Assembly (NCBI RefSeq): GCF_013260645.1
Contig: NZ_CP053921.1
Coordinates: forward strand, 434,001-498,000
From: Erythrobacter mangrovi
Lineage (GTDB): Bacteria; Pseudomonadota; Alphaproteobacteria; Sphingomonadales; Sphingomonadaceae
DNA length: 64,000 nt
Reading direction: 5' to 3'
Under the pieces are notes generated by a model, which had not been told where the DNA came from, made no database searches, and was given only the letters and a program-made list of their open reading frames with translations. Positions 26,480-35,637 of the stretch are shown here, one piece after another (positions within the stretch are counted from its first letter, which is position 1; every line of letters begins with the position of its first letter). A program made the translations under genes and the position numbers.

Positions 26480-28258
26480 TCAGGACCCCAGATTGATCGA
26501 AAGGTTGAGAAGCAGGCGGAAATCGTCGCGCTTCGTCTCAAGCGGTGCGCGATCGAGCGGAATCGCACCGACGACTTCGAGATAGGCGCGACGGGCGATG
26601 TTGAAGCGCACACCGGCGCCCACCGAGTTGATCGTGAAGGGATCGTCGGCGACGTTCTTGATCCACGCGGAAACCGTGTCCCAGAAGGCGAAACCCTGCC
26701 AGGCGATGCCATCGGGTGTTTCCGGCTGCAGCGAACCGTACGCGAATTCGATCCGCGCACCGACCCCGCTGTCGCCGATCAACTCACCCGGATCATAGCC
26801 CCGTCCGATCGTGAAATTGCCTCCGGAGAACTGCTCATAGGAGAGCAGGGCGTCGGGCGAATACTGGGCCCTGGGGGCCACCTTGATGAGCCAGAGCGGC
26901 GACGGACGGAAACTGACCTGGCCTTCATAGCGAAGCACCAGCGCCGAAGGGTCCGCATCGAGGCGCGCGATCGGGACCACGCCGGGTGCCGCGCAAGCCA
27001 GGAAGCCGGCGCCGCAACCTTCGCTAGCGCCCAGCGCACCGATACCGTGACGAACCTCGAGTGCACTATGCGCCGCAAAGCGCGGCTCAGCGATGGTATA
27101 GCCTCCGCGCCCCTCGGCGCTGGCCTTATCCATCAGCCCGGCATCGACCCTGACAAAGGGGACGCGCAACTTGTCACGGCTCAGGTCCAGTCCGGCAAAG
27201 TCGATCCGCTGGTCGATCCAGTCGAACCCAAACGAAAGCACCACGTTCTCGACCTGGCGGCGAACAATCGGATAGCTTCCGTAGAGCGTGCCAACAAAGG
27301 TGGTGGACTGGAAGATATCGGTGCCGACAATGTCGGGCTGGGTCCAGGCATAGACTGCATTGACACCGACGCGGAACCCGTCGGTCCCGATCCCGAACTC
27401 GTGCCGTCCCTGCAGCACCAGCTGTTCCTGCGGGTCCTGGCTCGAATAGACGGACAGTTCGGTGAGGTCGGCCAGCCCGGTCAGCCCGTTGATCTGCCCT
27501 CGCAGCAATCCGCCGAAACGTCCCGTGCGATCGGAGCTGAGGTTCTGAATAGACAGGTCGGCCTGGAAGCGATCCATCACCACGTCGACGATCCCGATAA
27601 GATCGCCGGCCTTGGCATCGGGCCCGACATCACGCGCCAGCGACAGGCGCACGTCCATCCCCGGTATATCGCGCGCCAGCATCAGCGTGCGCTCCGCCTC
27701 GCTCCGACGGAACACCGGCTGGCTGCGCAACTTCTCGAAGTTGCGGCGCAATTGTTCCCCGGATGGGCCCGGCTCACCCCGGATTACCAATCCCGTCATC
27801 CGGGCAACGATAACGTCGAACCGCACTGCGCCGCCTTCGATCCGCTGCGGCGGAACCTGAACCGATGCGACATAGCCGGCTTCGTTGAGGATCGCGTTCG
27901 CCCGGTCGCGGATGTCGCATACTGCCGAAATCGGCAGGTCTTGCCCGGCTACGCTGCTCCAGGCGGCGTCGAGCAGTCCCGGCTCGACCTCCTCGGCGCC
28001 GACGAAGCTGGCACTCGAGAGCGTAAAGCGGATCTGGTCATACTGCGGCTCCGCCAATGGGCAGGGCGCGCGCGCCAAGGACGCATCGACCGAAACACCT
28101 TCACCTGGCGTGCTGAGCTGATCGTCCAACTGGTCACGGCGAACCTGTTCGCGGGTCGGCGGTTGCACCGCCTGCGCCAACGTCGGAGTGGCACTGATGC
28201 CGCCCAAGAGGGCAGCTGCGATTATCGCTTTATTGGCCAAGGTCGGGATCCTCTGCAC
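26480..28258 (-). CDS. TpsB outer-membrane transporter (ShlB/FhaC family)
   Basis: A 592-residue Omp85-superfamily transporter that exports the TpsA partner across the outer membrane. It has a signal peptide (to about residue 29), POTRA-like periplasmic domains (about 70-230, with IRFTLSSASFVGAEEV and VRFDVIVARMTGLVIRG) and a C-terminal beta-barrel. The conserved loop-6 motif RGY is at 486-488 within IGRGYDPGELIGDSG, and the protein ends in a hydrophobic beta-strand. Its start overlaps the CHAT gene by 29 bases and it is two bases from tpsA, so the three genes form one coupled operon. Confidence 0.93.
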   Translation of the reverse strand: MQRIPTLANKAIIAAALLGGISATPTLAQAVQPPTREQVRRDQLDDQLSTPGEGVSVDASLARAPCPLAEPQYDQIRFTLSSASFVGAEEVEPGLLDAAWSSVAGQDLPISAVCDIRDRANAILNEAGYVASVQVPPQRIEGGAVRFDVIVARMTGLVIRGEPGPSGEQLRRNFEKLRSQPVFRRSEAERTLMLARDIPGMDVRLSLARDVGPDAKAGDLIGIVDVVMDRFQADLSIQNLSSDRTGRFGGLLRGQINGLTGLADLTELSVYSSQDPQEQLVLQGRHEFGIGTDGFRVGVNAVYAWTQPDIVGTDIFQSTTFVGTLYGSYPIVRRQVENVVLSFGFDWIDQRIDFAGLDLSRDKLRVPFVRVDAGLMDKASAEGRGGYTIAEPRFAAHSALEVRHGIGALGASEGCGAGFLACAAPGVVPIARLDADPSALVLRYEGQVSFRPSPLWLIKVAPRAQYSPDALLSYEQFSGGNFTIGRGYDPGELIGDSGVGARIEFAYGSLQPETPDGIAWQGFAFWDTVSAWIKNVADDPFTINSVGAGVRFNIARRAYLEVVGAIPLDRAPLETKRDDFRLLLNLSINLGS

Positions 28259-31200
28259 GCGCGAGTGCGATCGCGCGATCGGTCAGGAGCGGGCGGGTGG
28301 CATCGCCGACAAGGGCGAACCCTGCCCAGTAATAGGGATGCGACGTGTCGAGTTGATCCATCAGCAGCGCCTGCGAACCGCGCAGTGCATTGCCGATGTC
28401 CTGCGTCCGGCCGAGACGGAACATCTCGCTCACCAAGCGAGTCGTGGCGTTGTAGTCATCGGGCACCGGCCAGTGGCTGGCCAGCACCGCGCGACTGCCC
28501 GCACCGACGAAGCTGCGTACCAGCCCATCCAGCGCAGTTCCCCCACCACTGCCCACGCCGGCCGCGCGGGTCGCCTCGATACTGGCCGCCCCGGCCGTAT
28601 CGCAGGCCGAAAGGATCACGATATCCGCGTCGAGATTGAGGTCGAATATCTCCTCGAAGGACAGCAGCCCGTCCGAGTTTTCCCCGCCGAACGATGTGAG
28701 CAAGGCGGGCTTGGCCGGGCACGAGGGATCGGGTGGGGTCACCAGGCCGTGCGTCGCGAAGTGGAGCACGCGGTACTGGTCGAGATCGTTGCGGGCCACG
28801 AGGCCATCGTCCGTAAAGGCACTGCCTGTCACCAGTTCCGACTGACCCGCCCCGACGAGACCCTGCACTGCGACGAGCTCCGCGTCATCGATCGGATTGT
28901 TCCAGGTCGCCAAGGACCATCCGCATTTGGCATTGCCCGACGCCACCAGGGCCCTGTTGTACGGCGCGCTATTGCTGCCCAGCGGGGTATTCTCGCCAAG
29001 GCCCAGATATTCCCGAGCTGCCCGTGACCGCGTGGTGCGCCGGGCATCGACAAAGGCCTGCGCGGAAACCGCCGTGCTGACCCGTGTCGCGCGGGCCAGC
29101 CATGCCGTTCCGGTAAAGTCATAGGGATCGCCGCCCGCGGCGAGCCGCGCCTCATAGCGGTCGACGGATGCGTCATCGGCCACGAGGATGTCGATCGGCA
29201 GCCGCAGCAAGGCGCTGTCCGGTTCGAAGATCAGATGATCCGTCGCGGCCAGGCGGTCGGCCACCGGGGCAAAGAGCTCTTTGTAGAGTTCGCGTGCGAT
29301 GCCGATCTCATAGGGATAAGTGAGCATCCGCCCGCCTTGTTCGATCGAGATCGAGGCGCGCAGCATGTCGACCTGGAAATCGAGCTCGTCCTCTCCAATG
29401 TCCAGCTTCCACGCAGCCGCATTCGCGCGATCGGTCCAGAACATGTAGAGGTCGCGTCCGACCAGCGCGATGCGGGCATAGGCCTCGCCCGGCTGCAGGA
29501 TGGAGCGGAACTCTGCCAAGGTCAGTGAGCGTGGCGCAACCACGCGATATTCGGGATAGTCCGCCAGCTCAGCCTGCGTCCGCAACTGGTCCCGCTGCAT
29601 CTGTTCGATGCGACCGGCCAGTTCGGCGCGACGCGGATCGTTGGCCGCGACATCGGTCGCGATCAACTGCTGCAGCCGGATACGGCTCCGCTCGATATCG
29701 CGCGACAGGTCGGTCGACTGGCGGAATAGGCGTGATGCCTCATCGGTACGGGCCGACAATTCGCGCGACAGGATCGCCTGCGTTTCAGCAACGCCCGGAC
29801 GTACCAGCACCTGAATGGCCTTGAAGAAGGCTTCCGCCGCCTCCGGGTCACGCGACACTTCGGGCGCGAGCGTGGCGAAATAGGGTGCAAGCCGATTGGC
29901 AAAGCCGGTCGCAGCGTCGCTTTGACCGACCGCCCGGTCGATGACGTCGGCAAAGATCGTCAGCGCCTCGTCACGGCGGCCCTGGCGGAGGTAGAAATCG
30001 GCCAGTCGCGCCCGCGCCGCGCTCACCGTGCGACGTTCGGGGTACTCCACTTCGAGCAGCGTCAGCGCGTTCTTGAGGTAGCCTTCCGCGCTTGCCGGAT
30101 CGCCTTGCTGCTCGGCAATGATGGCCAGTTCGCTCAGCGTCTGCGCACGCAAGCGAGTGATCGAGGTTACCCGTCCGTCGCGCACCGCGATGGCGCGTGC
30201 AAAGCTGTCGAGCAGAAGCGACTTGGCCCCTGCCAGGTCCCCTTCGAGCCGCAAGGCGCTGCCACGCAGTTGCAGCGCCTGTGCGTCGAGGATCTCCGCC
30301 CGCTCGCGCTGGGTCAGGCGGACCTCATCGATGAATCCGAACAACCCATCACCGGAGCCATTGAGGCGCTCCGACAGTGGCAGGCTGATCTCCAGTTTCA
30401 TCGCATCGAGATCGACCTGCAGCGCCGCGGCGCTGAGCGGTTGCCCCGCACGCGCTGCCGCCTCTCGGGGTAAACGCTGGTTGAGCAGGTGGATGGCTTC
30501 AAAGTTGCGCTGCAAGCGCTCGCCGATGGGATCGCCTGCAGTTTGCGACCGCGCATCGTCGAAGAGCCTGTCCGCCGTGCCGAACTCGCCCATGTTGCTC
30601 CGCTGAAGCGCACGGTTCACGGTGAATTCGCCGACCGGGATCGTGCTCGATTCCCCGCTTTGCTCGAGCCGGTCCTGCAGCGTCTCGAAATAGGCGGCGG
30701 CTTCGGCGTAGTCACCGCCTAGATTGCGGCGATACCCTTCTGCCAGCGCCTGCTCCGGTTCCAGCGTTTCAGCCTGCACACGAGCGAAAGCAAACGGGTC
30801 GCTGACCATCGTCGTCGCAACGTCGATGGTCCCTTGGACTACGGTATTCTCAAGGAGCGAGCGCAGCGCCAGGAGCGTGGCACTGTCGTAAGCCGAGAAT
30901 CCGTCCGTAATATAATACAGGCCGGTTCCCTGCACCTCGATGATTGACCAGTCGAGCCCAGTCCCCGCGACCTTGCAGCCGGTCAGCGAAGCGCCGACAA
31001 CATCGGTTTCGATCCCTCGCATACCCCCGCTGCAATCCACGCTCTCGCGGCGCCAAGGGGCAAGCTTATCCGCTGTCGCTACCGCCTTGTCCTTGAATGC
31101 ATAGATCGTCGCGACCGGCAGTGCTGAGTCGCGACAGACAACCGCCCAGCGCCGATCGAACACAGACTGGCGTGCAGGATTGCCGATGCTGCGATCCTGT

Positions 31201-31349
31201 ACCTGGCACAGGATACCTCGCTCGCTCCCGATGGAGAACGAATCGCGAAGCAGCACGGGCCCCGATTGCGCCTGCGCCGGTACGCAGACAACCGATGCGA
31301 CTATTGCCACCCCGAACAGCAGGAAAATCCGCTGGAACACGCTCGCCAC
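28230..31349 (-). CDS. Exported CHAT-domain caspase-like peptidase with TPR region
   Basis: A 1039-residue protein. A signal peptide (to about residue 27, VCVPAQAQS) places it in the periplasm or beyond. Residues about 200-500 are helical TPR-like repeats. Residues about 605-1020 form a CHAT domain with the His/Cys dyad: His867 in VLHFATHG and Cys916 in ILSACDTAG, plus VLASHWPV. CHAT peptidases belong to the caspase clan; known ones cleave defined partners after activation. The frame starts with GTG 31349, but GGGAGGA lies directly against it. GTG 31340 has better spacing. It is first in the operon with TpsB and TpsA. A role in maturing the exoprotein is inference. Confidence 0.92.
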   Translation of the reverse strand: MASVFQRIFLLFGVAIVASVVCVPAQAQSGPVLLRDSFSIGSERGILCQVQDRSIGNPARQSVFDRRWAVVCRDSALPVATIYAFKDKAVATADKLAPWRRESVDCSGGMRGIETDVVGASLTGCKVAGTGLDWSIIEVQGTGLYYITDGFSAYDSATLLALRSLLENTVVQGTIDVATTMVSDPFAFARVQAETLEPEQALAEGYRRNLGGDYAEAAAYFETLQDRLEQSGESSTIPVGEFTVNRALQRSNMGEFGTADRLFDDARSQTAGDPIGERLQRNFEAIHLLNQRLPREAAARAGQPLSAAALQVDLDAMKLEISLPLSERLNGSGDGLFGFIDEVRLTQRERAEILDAQALQLRGSALRLEGDLAGAKSLLLDSFARAIAVRDGRVTSITRLRAQTLSELAIIAEQQGDPASAEGYLKNALTLLEVEYPERRTVSAARARLADFYLRQGRRDEALTIFADVIDRAVGQSDAATGFANRLAPYFATLAPEVSRDPEAAEAFFKAIQVLVRPGVAETQAILSRELSARTDEASRLFRQSTDLSRDIERSRIRLQQLIATDVAANDPRRAELAGRIEQMQRDQLRTQAELADYPEYRVVAPRSLTLAEFRSILQPGEAYARIALVGRDLYMFWTDRANAAAWKLDIGEDELDFQVDMLRASISIEQGGRMLTYPYEIGIARELYKELFAPVADRLAATDHLIFEPDSALLRLPIDILVADDASVDRYEARLAAGGDPYDFTGTAWLARATRVSTAVSAQAFVDARRTTRSRAAREYLGLGENTPLGSNSAPYNRALVASGNAKCGWSLATWNNPIDDAELVAVQGLVGAGQSELVTGSAFTDDGLVARNDLDQYRVLHFATHGLVTPPDPSCPAKPALLTSFGGENSDGLLSFEEIFDLNLDADIVILSACDTAGAASIEATRAAGVGSGGGTALDGLVRSFVGAGSRAVLASHWPVPDDYNATTRLVSEMFRLGRTQDIGNALRGSQALLMDQLDTSHPYYWAGFALVGDATRPLLTDRAIALARAEDPDLGQ

Positions 31350-31493
31350 TCCTCCCTGGAGCAGCCGAACAGCTACTCCAACCCCTGACAGCGAACCCGA
31401 TTCTTTTCTTATGCTTAGCTATACCTACGCCTTTGAAGGCGAATGGCAAAATTCGTTTAGGCTATGCAGCGCAGCCTGGCTTGTAGTGAAGCG

Positions 31494-32165
31494 TCACCAG
31501 CCTTCCCAACGCACCGATTCCTCGATCGGTGCGCGGGCAACGGAGAAGTTGTTGACGGGCGCGTCAGGGTCGCGCCAGCCGATCGCGACACCGCAGAAAA
31601 AGGTGTGGTCCTCAGGAATGTCCACCACCTCGCGGATTTGCGGCGAATAGACCGCCCAGGCTTCCTGAAAGCAGCAATCGAGCCCCTCTTCGCGTAACAG
31701 CAGCCCGATCGTCTGCAGCCACATTCCTATGTCCGACCATTGTGGCGGGCCCATATACTTCGGCGTGTGAACCAGCATCAGCACCGGCGCCCCGAAGGCA
31801 CGGAAGTTGTTGGCGAACCACATCAGCCGCTTGCCCTTCTCTTCGCGAGTGATTTCCAGAGCGCCGTACATATCCTCGCCCACCCCGAAGCGGCGCGCTT
31901 CATAGGCACCGTCGAGCTCCGGTGGGTAGATGTGGTATTCGGGCGCAAACGCTTCGCGCCCCTTTGGCAGGTCTTGCGCGATGCGCGCGAAGAGCTGCTG
32001 CATGGGCTCCCCAGTGAGAACGATGCCGTGCCACGGCTGGGTGTTGCCACCCGAAGGCGCGCGCTGCGCCTTTTCAATCACCCGTTCCAGCATGTCTCGT
32101 TCGACCGGCTTGTCGAGAAAAGCACGAACGGATCGGCGGGACTCAACAGCTTCGGTAACGGTCAT
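31494..32165 (-). CDS. Nitroreductase family flavoprotein
   Basis: A 223-residue FMN-dependent oxidoreductase of the nitroreductase fold. It starts [18 protein letters not shown], with the FMN-contacting SRRSVR and the RAPSGGNTQPW motif. A C-terminal GWRDPDAPVN segment is typical of PnbA-type members. Despite its place next to cobT it lacks the BluB pattern, so it is unlikely to make dimethylbenzimidazole. The ATG at 32165 follows GGAG and lies two bases after the cobT stop. A GTG at 32171 is an alternative. Substrate unknown. Confidence 0.88.
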   Translation of the reverse strand: MTVTEAVESRRSVRAFLDKPVERDMLERVIEKAQRAPSGGNTQPWHGIVLTGEPMQQLFARIAQDLPKGREAFAPEYHIYPPELDGAYEARRFGVGEDMYGALEITREEKGKRLMWFANNFRAFGAPVLMLVHTPKYMGPPQWSDIGMWLQTIGLLLREEGLDCCFQEAWAVYSPQIREVVDIPEDHTFFCGVAIGWRDPDAPVNNFSVARAPIEESVRWEGW

Positions 32166-32167
32166 GC

Positions 32168-33991
32168 TCACTCCACTTCAAATAGGCCGGCCAGCTGCTC
32201 GATGATGGTACCGCCTAGTTGCTCGACATCCATGATCGTCACCGACTTCTTGTAGTACCGCGTGACATCATGCCCGATGCCGATGGCGGCAAGTTGGACC
32301 GGTGATTGCTTTTCGATCCAGTCGATCACCTTGCGCAGGTGGCTTTCGAGATAGCCCGCCTGGTTGACGCTCAGCGTGCTGTCGTCGACCGGGGCGCCGT
32401 CGGAGATCACCATCAGGATGCGGCGATCCTCGGGACGGGCGAGCAGGCGGGTGTGTGCCCACAACAGCGCCTCGCCGTCGATATTTTCCTTGAGCAACCC
32501 CTCGCGCATCATCAGGCCGAGGTTGCGGCGCGCGCGGCGCCAGGGCTCGTCGGCGCGCTTGTAGATGATGTGGCGCAGATCGTTGAGCCGACCCGGGTTG
32601 GGCAGGCGTCCGTCGGACAGCCACGCTTCGCGGCTCTGCCCACCCTTCCACGCACGGGTGGTGAAACCGAGGATCTCGACCTTGACCCCGCAGCGCTCAA
32701 GCGTGCGTGCCAGGATATCGGCGCTGATCGCGGCGATGCTGATCGGACGGCCGCGCATACTGCCCGAATTGTCGATCAGCAGCGTGACGACGGTGTCCTT
32801 GAACTCGGTATCGCGCTCGATCTTGTAGCTGAGTGCGTGGCCTGGGCTGATGACCACGCGGGTCAACCGCGCCGCATCAAGCAGGCCTTCCTCCTGGTCG
32901 AAGTCCCAGCTGCGATTCTGCTGCGCCATCAAGCGCCGCTGGAGGCGGTTGGCGAGGCGCGTCACGACACCCTGTAGGCCCGCCAACTGGCTGTCGAGGT
33001 AGGCGCGAAGGCGATCGAGTTCCTCATTGTCGCACAGTTCAGGGGCCTCGACGACCTCGTCGAACTTCTCGGTATAGGCCTTGTAGTCGAACCCGTCGGG
33101 GATCTCTGTCCATGGGCGGTTCGGGCGCACAGGTTGCATGCCCTCCTCACCGTCGTCGGAGGGATCGCCGTCGGCCATCTCCTGCTCGCCTTCGACCTCC
33201 TGCTCTGCGTCACCATCGGCCTCGCCATCGGATACCTCGGATCGCATGTCGGCGGCTTGCGGCTCGGCGGCGCCCTGGTCCTCGTCCTCGCCGCCCTCCT
33301 GATCCTCGGGAGTTTCGCCCTCCTCGTTCTCGCCGTCATCGGCATCGGTCGCATCGGGCGTATCGGGCAACGTCAGTTCGAGATGCCGGAGCATGTCGAG
33401 CGTCAGGTCCTGGAACGCGCGCTGATCGTCGAGCGCATCCGCCAGACCTTCCATGTCGGTGCCGATCTTGGCGAGGATGTCCTGCCGAACCAGTTCGACC
33501 CCGGCCTTCGCGCGATCGGGAATTTCCTCCCCGGTCAGCGCCTCGCGCAGCATCAGTGACAATGCGGTCGGTAGCGGCACCTGCGAAGCCTCATCCGCGC
33601 GGACGATCGGATCGCTGGCGGTGCGCATCGCCACCGCCGAACCGATATTGTCGCGCATCCCGGCGTAGGAATTGGTGCCGATCGATTCGTAACGCACCTG
33701 CTCGATGGCATCGTAACAAGCGCGCGCGACCGGCTCTGGCGGTGCGCCCTTCGCGTGGAGCTTCTCGTTGTGATGCCGCAGCTTGAGCGCAAAGCTGTCG
33801 GCGAACCCACGCGCTTCGGTGGCCTGTTCCCTGGGCAAGGTGCGCCCCGGCAAGGGAACCCGAAAGTTCTTGCCCGACTGCGCAGGGGCATCCGCGCTCC
33901 ACGCCACCTCGATCTCAGGTTCGCGCGCGATCGCCCGCGCGGTACCGGTCAGCGCCTGCTTGAAACGGTCGAGGGGGGTCTGCTCGGTCAT
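32168..33991 (-). CDS. cobT: Aerobic cobaltochelatase subunit CobT
   Basis: A 607-residue protein that with CobS and CobN inserts cobalt into hydrogenobyrinate diamide in aerobic cobalamin synthesis. It has an N-terminal alpha-helical domain, a very acidic linker (about residues 200-280, rich in Glu, Asp and Gly) and a C-terminal von Willebrand A domain with the metal site DNSGSMRG near residue 400. No cobS or cobN is in the window, although cobS usually precedes cobT. It follows fsa by eight bases and is followed by a nitroreductase. The upstream open frame to 34336 is an overlap with fsa and not part of the protein. Confidence 0.93.
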   Translation of the reverse strand: MTEQTPLDRFKQALTGTARAIAREPEIEVAWSADAPAQSGKNFRVPLPGRTLPREQATEARGFADSFALKLRHHNEKLHAKGAPPEPVARACYDAIEQVRYESIGTNSYAGMRDNIGSAVAMRTASDPIVRADEASQVPLPTALSLMLREALTGEEIPDRAKAGVELVRQDILAKIGTDMEGLADALDDQRAFQDLTLDMLRHLELTLPDTPDATDADDGENEEGETPEDQEGGEDEDQGAAEPQAADMRSEVSDGEADGDAEQEVEGEQEMADGDPSDDGEEGMQPVRPNRPWTEIPDGFDYKAYTEKFDEVVEAPELCDNEELDRLRAYLDSQLAGLQGVVTRLANRLQRRLMAQQNRSWDFDQEEGLLDAARLTRVVISPGHALSYKIERDTEFKDTVVTLLIDNSGSMRGRPISIAAISADILARTLERCGVKVEILGFTTRAWKGGQSREAWLSDGRLPNPGRLNDLRHIIYKRADEPWRRARRNLGLMMREGLLKENIDGEALLWAHTRLLARPEDRRILMVISDGAPVDDSTLSVNQAGYLESHLRKVIDWIEKQSPVQLAAIGIGHDVTRYYKKSVTIMDVEQLGGTIIEQLAGLFEVE

Positions 33992-33999
33992 GCTCGCGC

Positions 34000-34659
34000 T
34001 TACTCGGTCGGGATCGACTGCCCGGTCTTGGCCCAATCGGCAAGGAAGCCCTCGATACCCTTGTCGGTGAGGACATGCTTGAACAGGCTCTTGATGACCG
34101 ACGGGGGCGCAGTCATCACATCGGCGCCGATACGCGCGCTTTCGAGCACGTGGACCACGTGGCGCACGCTTGCGACAAGGATCTCGGTCTCGAAGGCGTA
34201 GTTGTCGTAGATCAGCCGAATGTCGCGGATAAGGTCCATCCCGTCGAAGCCATTGTCGTCGTGACGCCCAACGAAAGGCGAGACGAAGGTCGCACCCGCC
34301 TTGGCCGCAAGCAGCGCCTGATTGGCGCTGAAGCACAGCGTGACATTGACCATGGTCCCGTCACCGGTGAGTTTCTTGCAGGTCTTGAGGCCATCGATCG
34401 TCAACGGCACCTTGATGCACACGTTGTCGGCGATCTTCCGCAGCGTTTCCGCCTCGCGCATCATGGTCTCGTGGTCCAGCGCGACCACCTCTGCGCTGAC
34501 CGGGCCATCGACGATGCCGCAGATTTCCTTGGTCACTTCGATGAAGTCGCGACCCGATTTGGCGATCAGCGAGGGATTGGTGGTGACGCCGTCGAGCAGA
34601 CCGGTTTCGGCCAGTTCCTTGATGTCGGCGATTTCGGCAGTGTCGACGAAGAATTTCAT
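34000..34659 (-). CDS. fsa: Fructose-6-phosphate aldolase / small transaldolase
   Basis: A 219-residue class I aldolase of the transaldolase family. It begins [20 protein letters not shown], has the VTTNPSLI motif, and the Schiff-base Lys83 in NVCIKVPLT. The FSA/TalC short type is clear from the length. Whether it acts as a true transaldolase or as an FSA is not decidable by sequence alone. GGAG precedes the ATG. It lies upstream of cobT, eight bases apart, so the two may share a transcript. Confidence 0.92.
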   Translation of the reverse strand: MKFFVDTAEIADIKELAETGLLDGVTTNPSLIAKSGRDFIEVTKEICGIVDGPVSAEVVALDHETMMREAETLRKIADNVCIKVPLTIDGLKTCKKLTGDGTMVNVTLCFSANQALLAAKAGATFVSPFVGRHDDNGFDGMDLIRDIRLIYDNYAFETEILVASVRHVVHVLESARIGADVMTAPPSVIKSLFKHVLTDKGIEGFLADWAKTGQSIPTE

Positions 34660-34877
34660 GGGTAGGCTCCCGAATCCGGATAAGCGAATGTTGCGCTCGC
34701 CCCTATGCGATTGCCATGGGGAGAACCAGTCGCTTCATTGCAACCTGCTTTGCCGCCGCCTTCGCCGCATGGCAACCATGAGCTGCCCACGCGACAGAGG
34801 AAGAAACGCCGCTTTAGCTGATGTTCGATGCCTCAATGCCGGTCGACCAACGCACCGATCTCTGCGAGCTGGTACTT

Positions 34878-35573
34878 CTAGAGCCGTGCCCCGGTGCCGA
34901 ATACGCCAATGATCAGTGGATCTCGCGTCGCATCGGGATTGGCACGGATAGCACTCTCCTCAACTCCGATTTCGCGCCAGATGGTATTATCGAGATTGGT
35001 GGCGAAGCGGTTGGTCGCACCGGTCAGGTCGATCCCCGTGAGGCCGCGCAGCAGTTCACCCACCAGCGGGTCCTGCGCGACGCGCATCGCGGAGCCGACT
35101 TCGGGTACCATCGCCTCGATCAACGTCGTCCCCATCGAGTTGCGCAGGAAGGCTGTCGCCGCGGTCGGGCCGCCACGCACCAGGTCGATGGCGTTCTGGA
35201 CGCCGATGGTGCGCACGGCCTCGCTCACAAGCGGGGCAGCGCGTTCGGCTCCTTGGTAGGCGATATCGCCAAAGGCGTTTTCGAGCCGGTCCTTGAAAAG
35301 CGCCGATGTGAGGATTCGGCTAAGGACGTCACCGCGCGTACCCAGCAGATTGCCGAGGCCGAGCTGGGCGACCTGCCGATCCCAGAAGCCGTCCGCCTGA
35401 AGCATTCGCGCGAAAGCGCGCTCGCTCGACAGGTAGAGCAACCGCTGCACGGCATCGACAAGGCTGTAACCCGGAATGCCGGCACAGCCAGGAAGCGCCA
35501 GCGTAGCTGTTCCAAGTGTCAGCCCGCCGATGACGGAGCGTCGGTGGGTAGGCCGTTGGAGAATGTCGTTCAT
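34878..35573 (-). CDS. DUF4197 lipoprotein
   Basis: A 231-residue protein with a basic N-terminus (THRRSVIGGLTLGTATLALPGC), where the RR pair could act as a Tat-type signal and Cys37 as a lipid anchor. The body matches DUF4197: repeated amphipathic helices, DVLSRILTSALFKDRLENAF, and a C-terminal NLDNTIWREIGVEE-x-IRANP segment. Function is unknown. AGAGGA eight bases upstream supports the ATG at 35573. It diverges from priA. Confidence 0.8.
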   Translation of the reverse strand: MNDILQRPTHRRSVIGGLTLGTATLALPGCAGIPGYSLVDAVQRLLYLSSERAFARMLQADGFWDRQVAQLGLGNLLGTRGDVLSRILTSALFKDRLENAFGDIAYQGAERAAPLVSEAVRTIGVQNAIDLVRGGPTAATAFLRNSMGTTLIEAMVPEVGSAMRVAQDPLVGELLRGLTGIDLTGATNRFATNLDNTIWREIGVEESAIRANPDATRDPLIIGVFGTGARL

Positions 35574-35637
35574 ATTTCCAGTCCTCTTGCTTCCCACCCT
35601 TGTTTCTCTTGCTGCGCGCCGCCCATATGGCCGGGCC

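Noticed and set aside
31494..32165. BluB (dimethylbenzimidazole synthase) for the nitroreductase next to cobT
   Set aside because: The N-terminal and substrate-loop patterns are those of general nitroreductases, not BluB.
33112..33786. Arg/Pro-rich frame opposite cobT
   Set aside because: It comes from the acidic linker of CobT read on the other strand.
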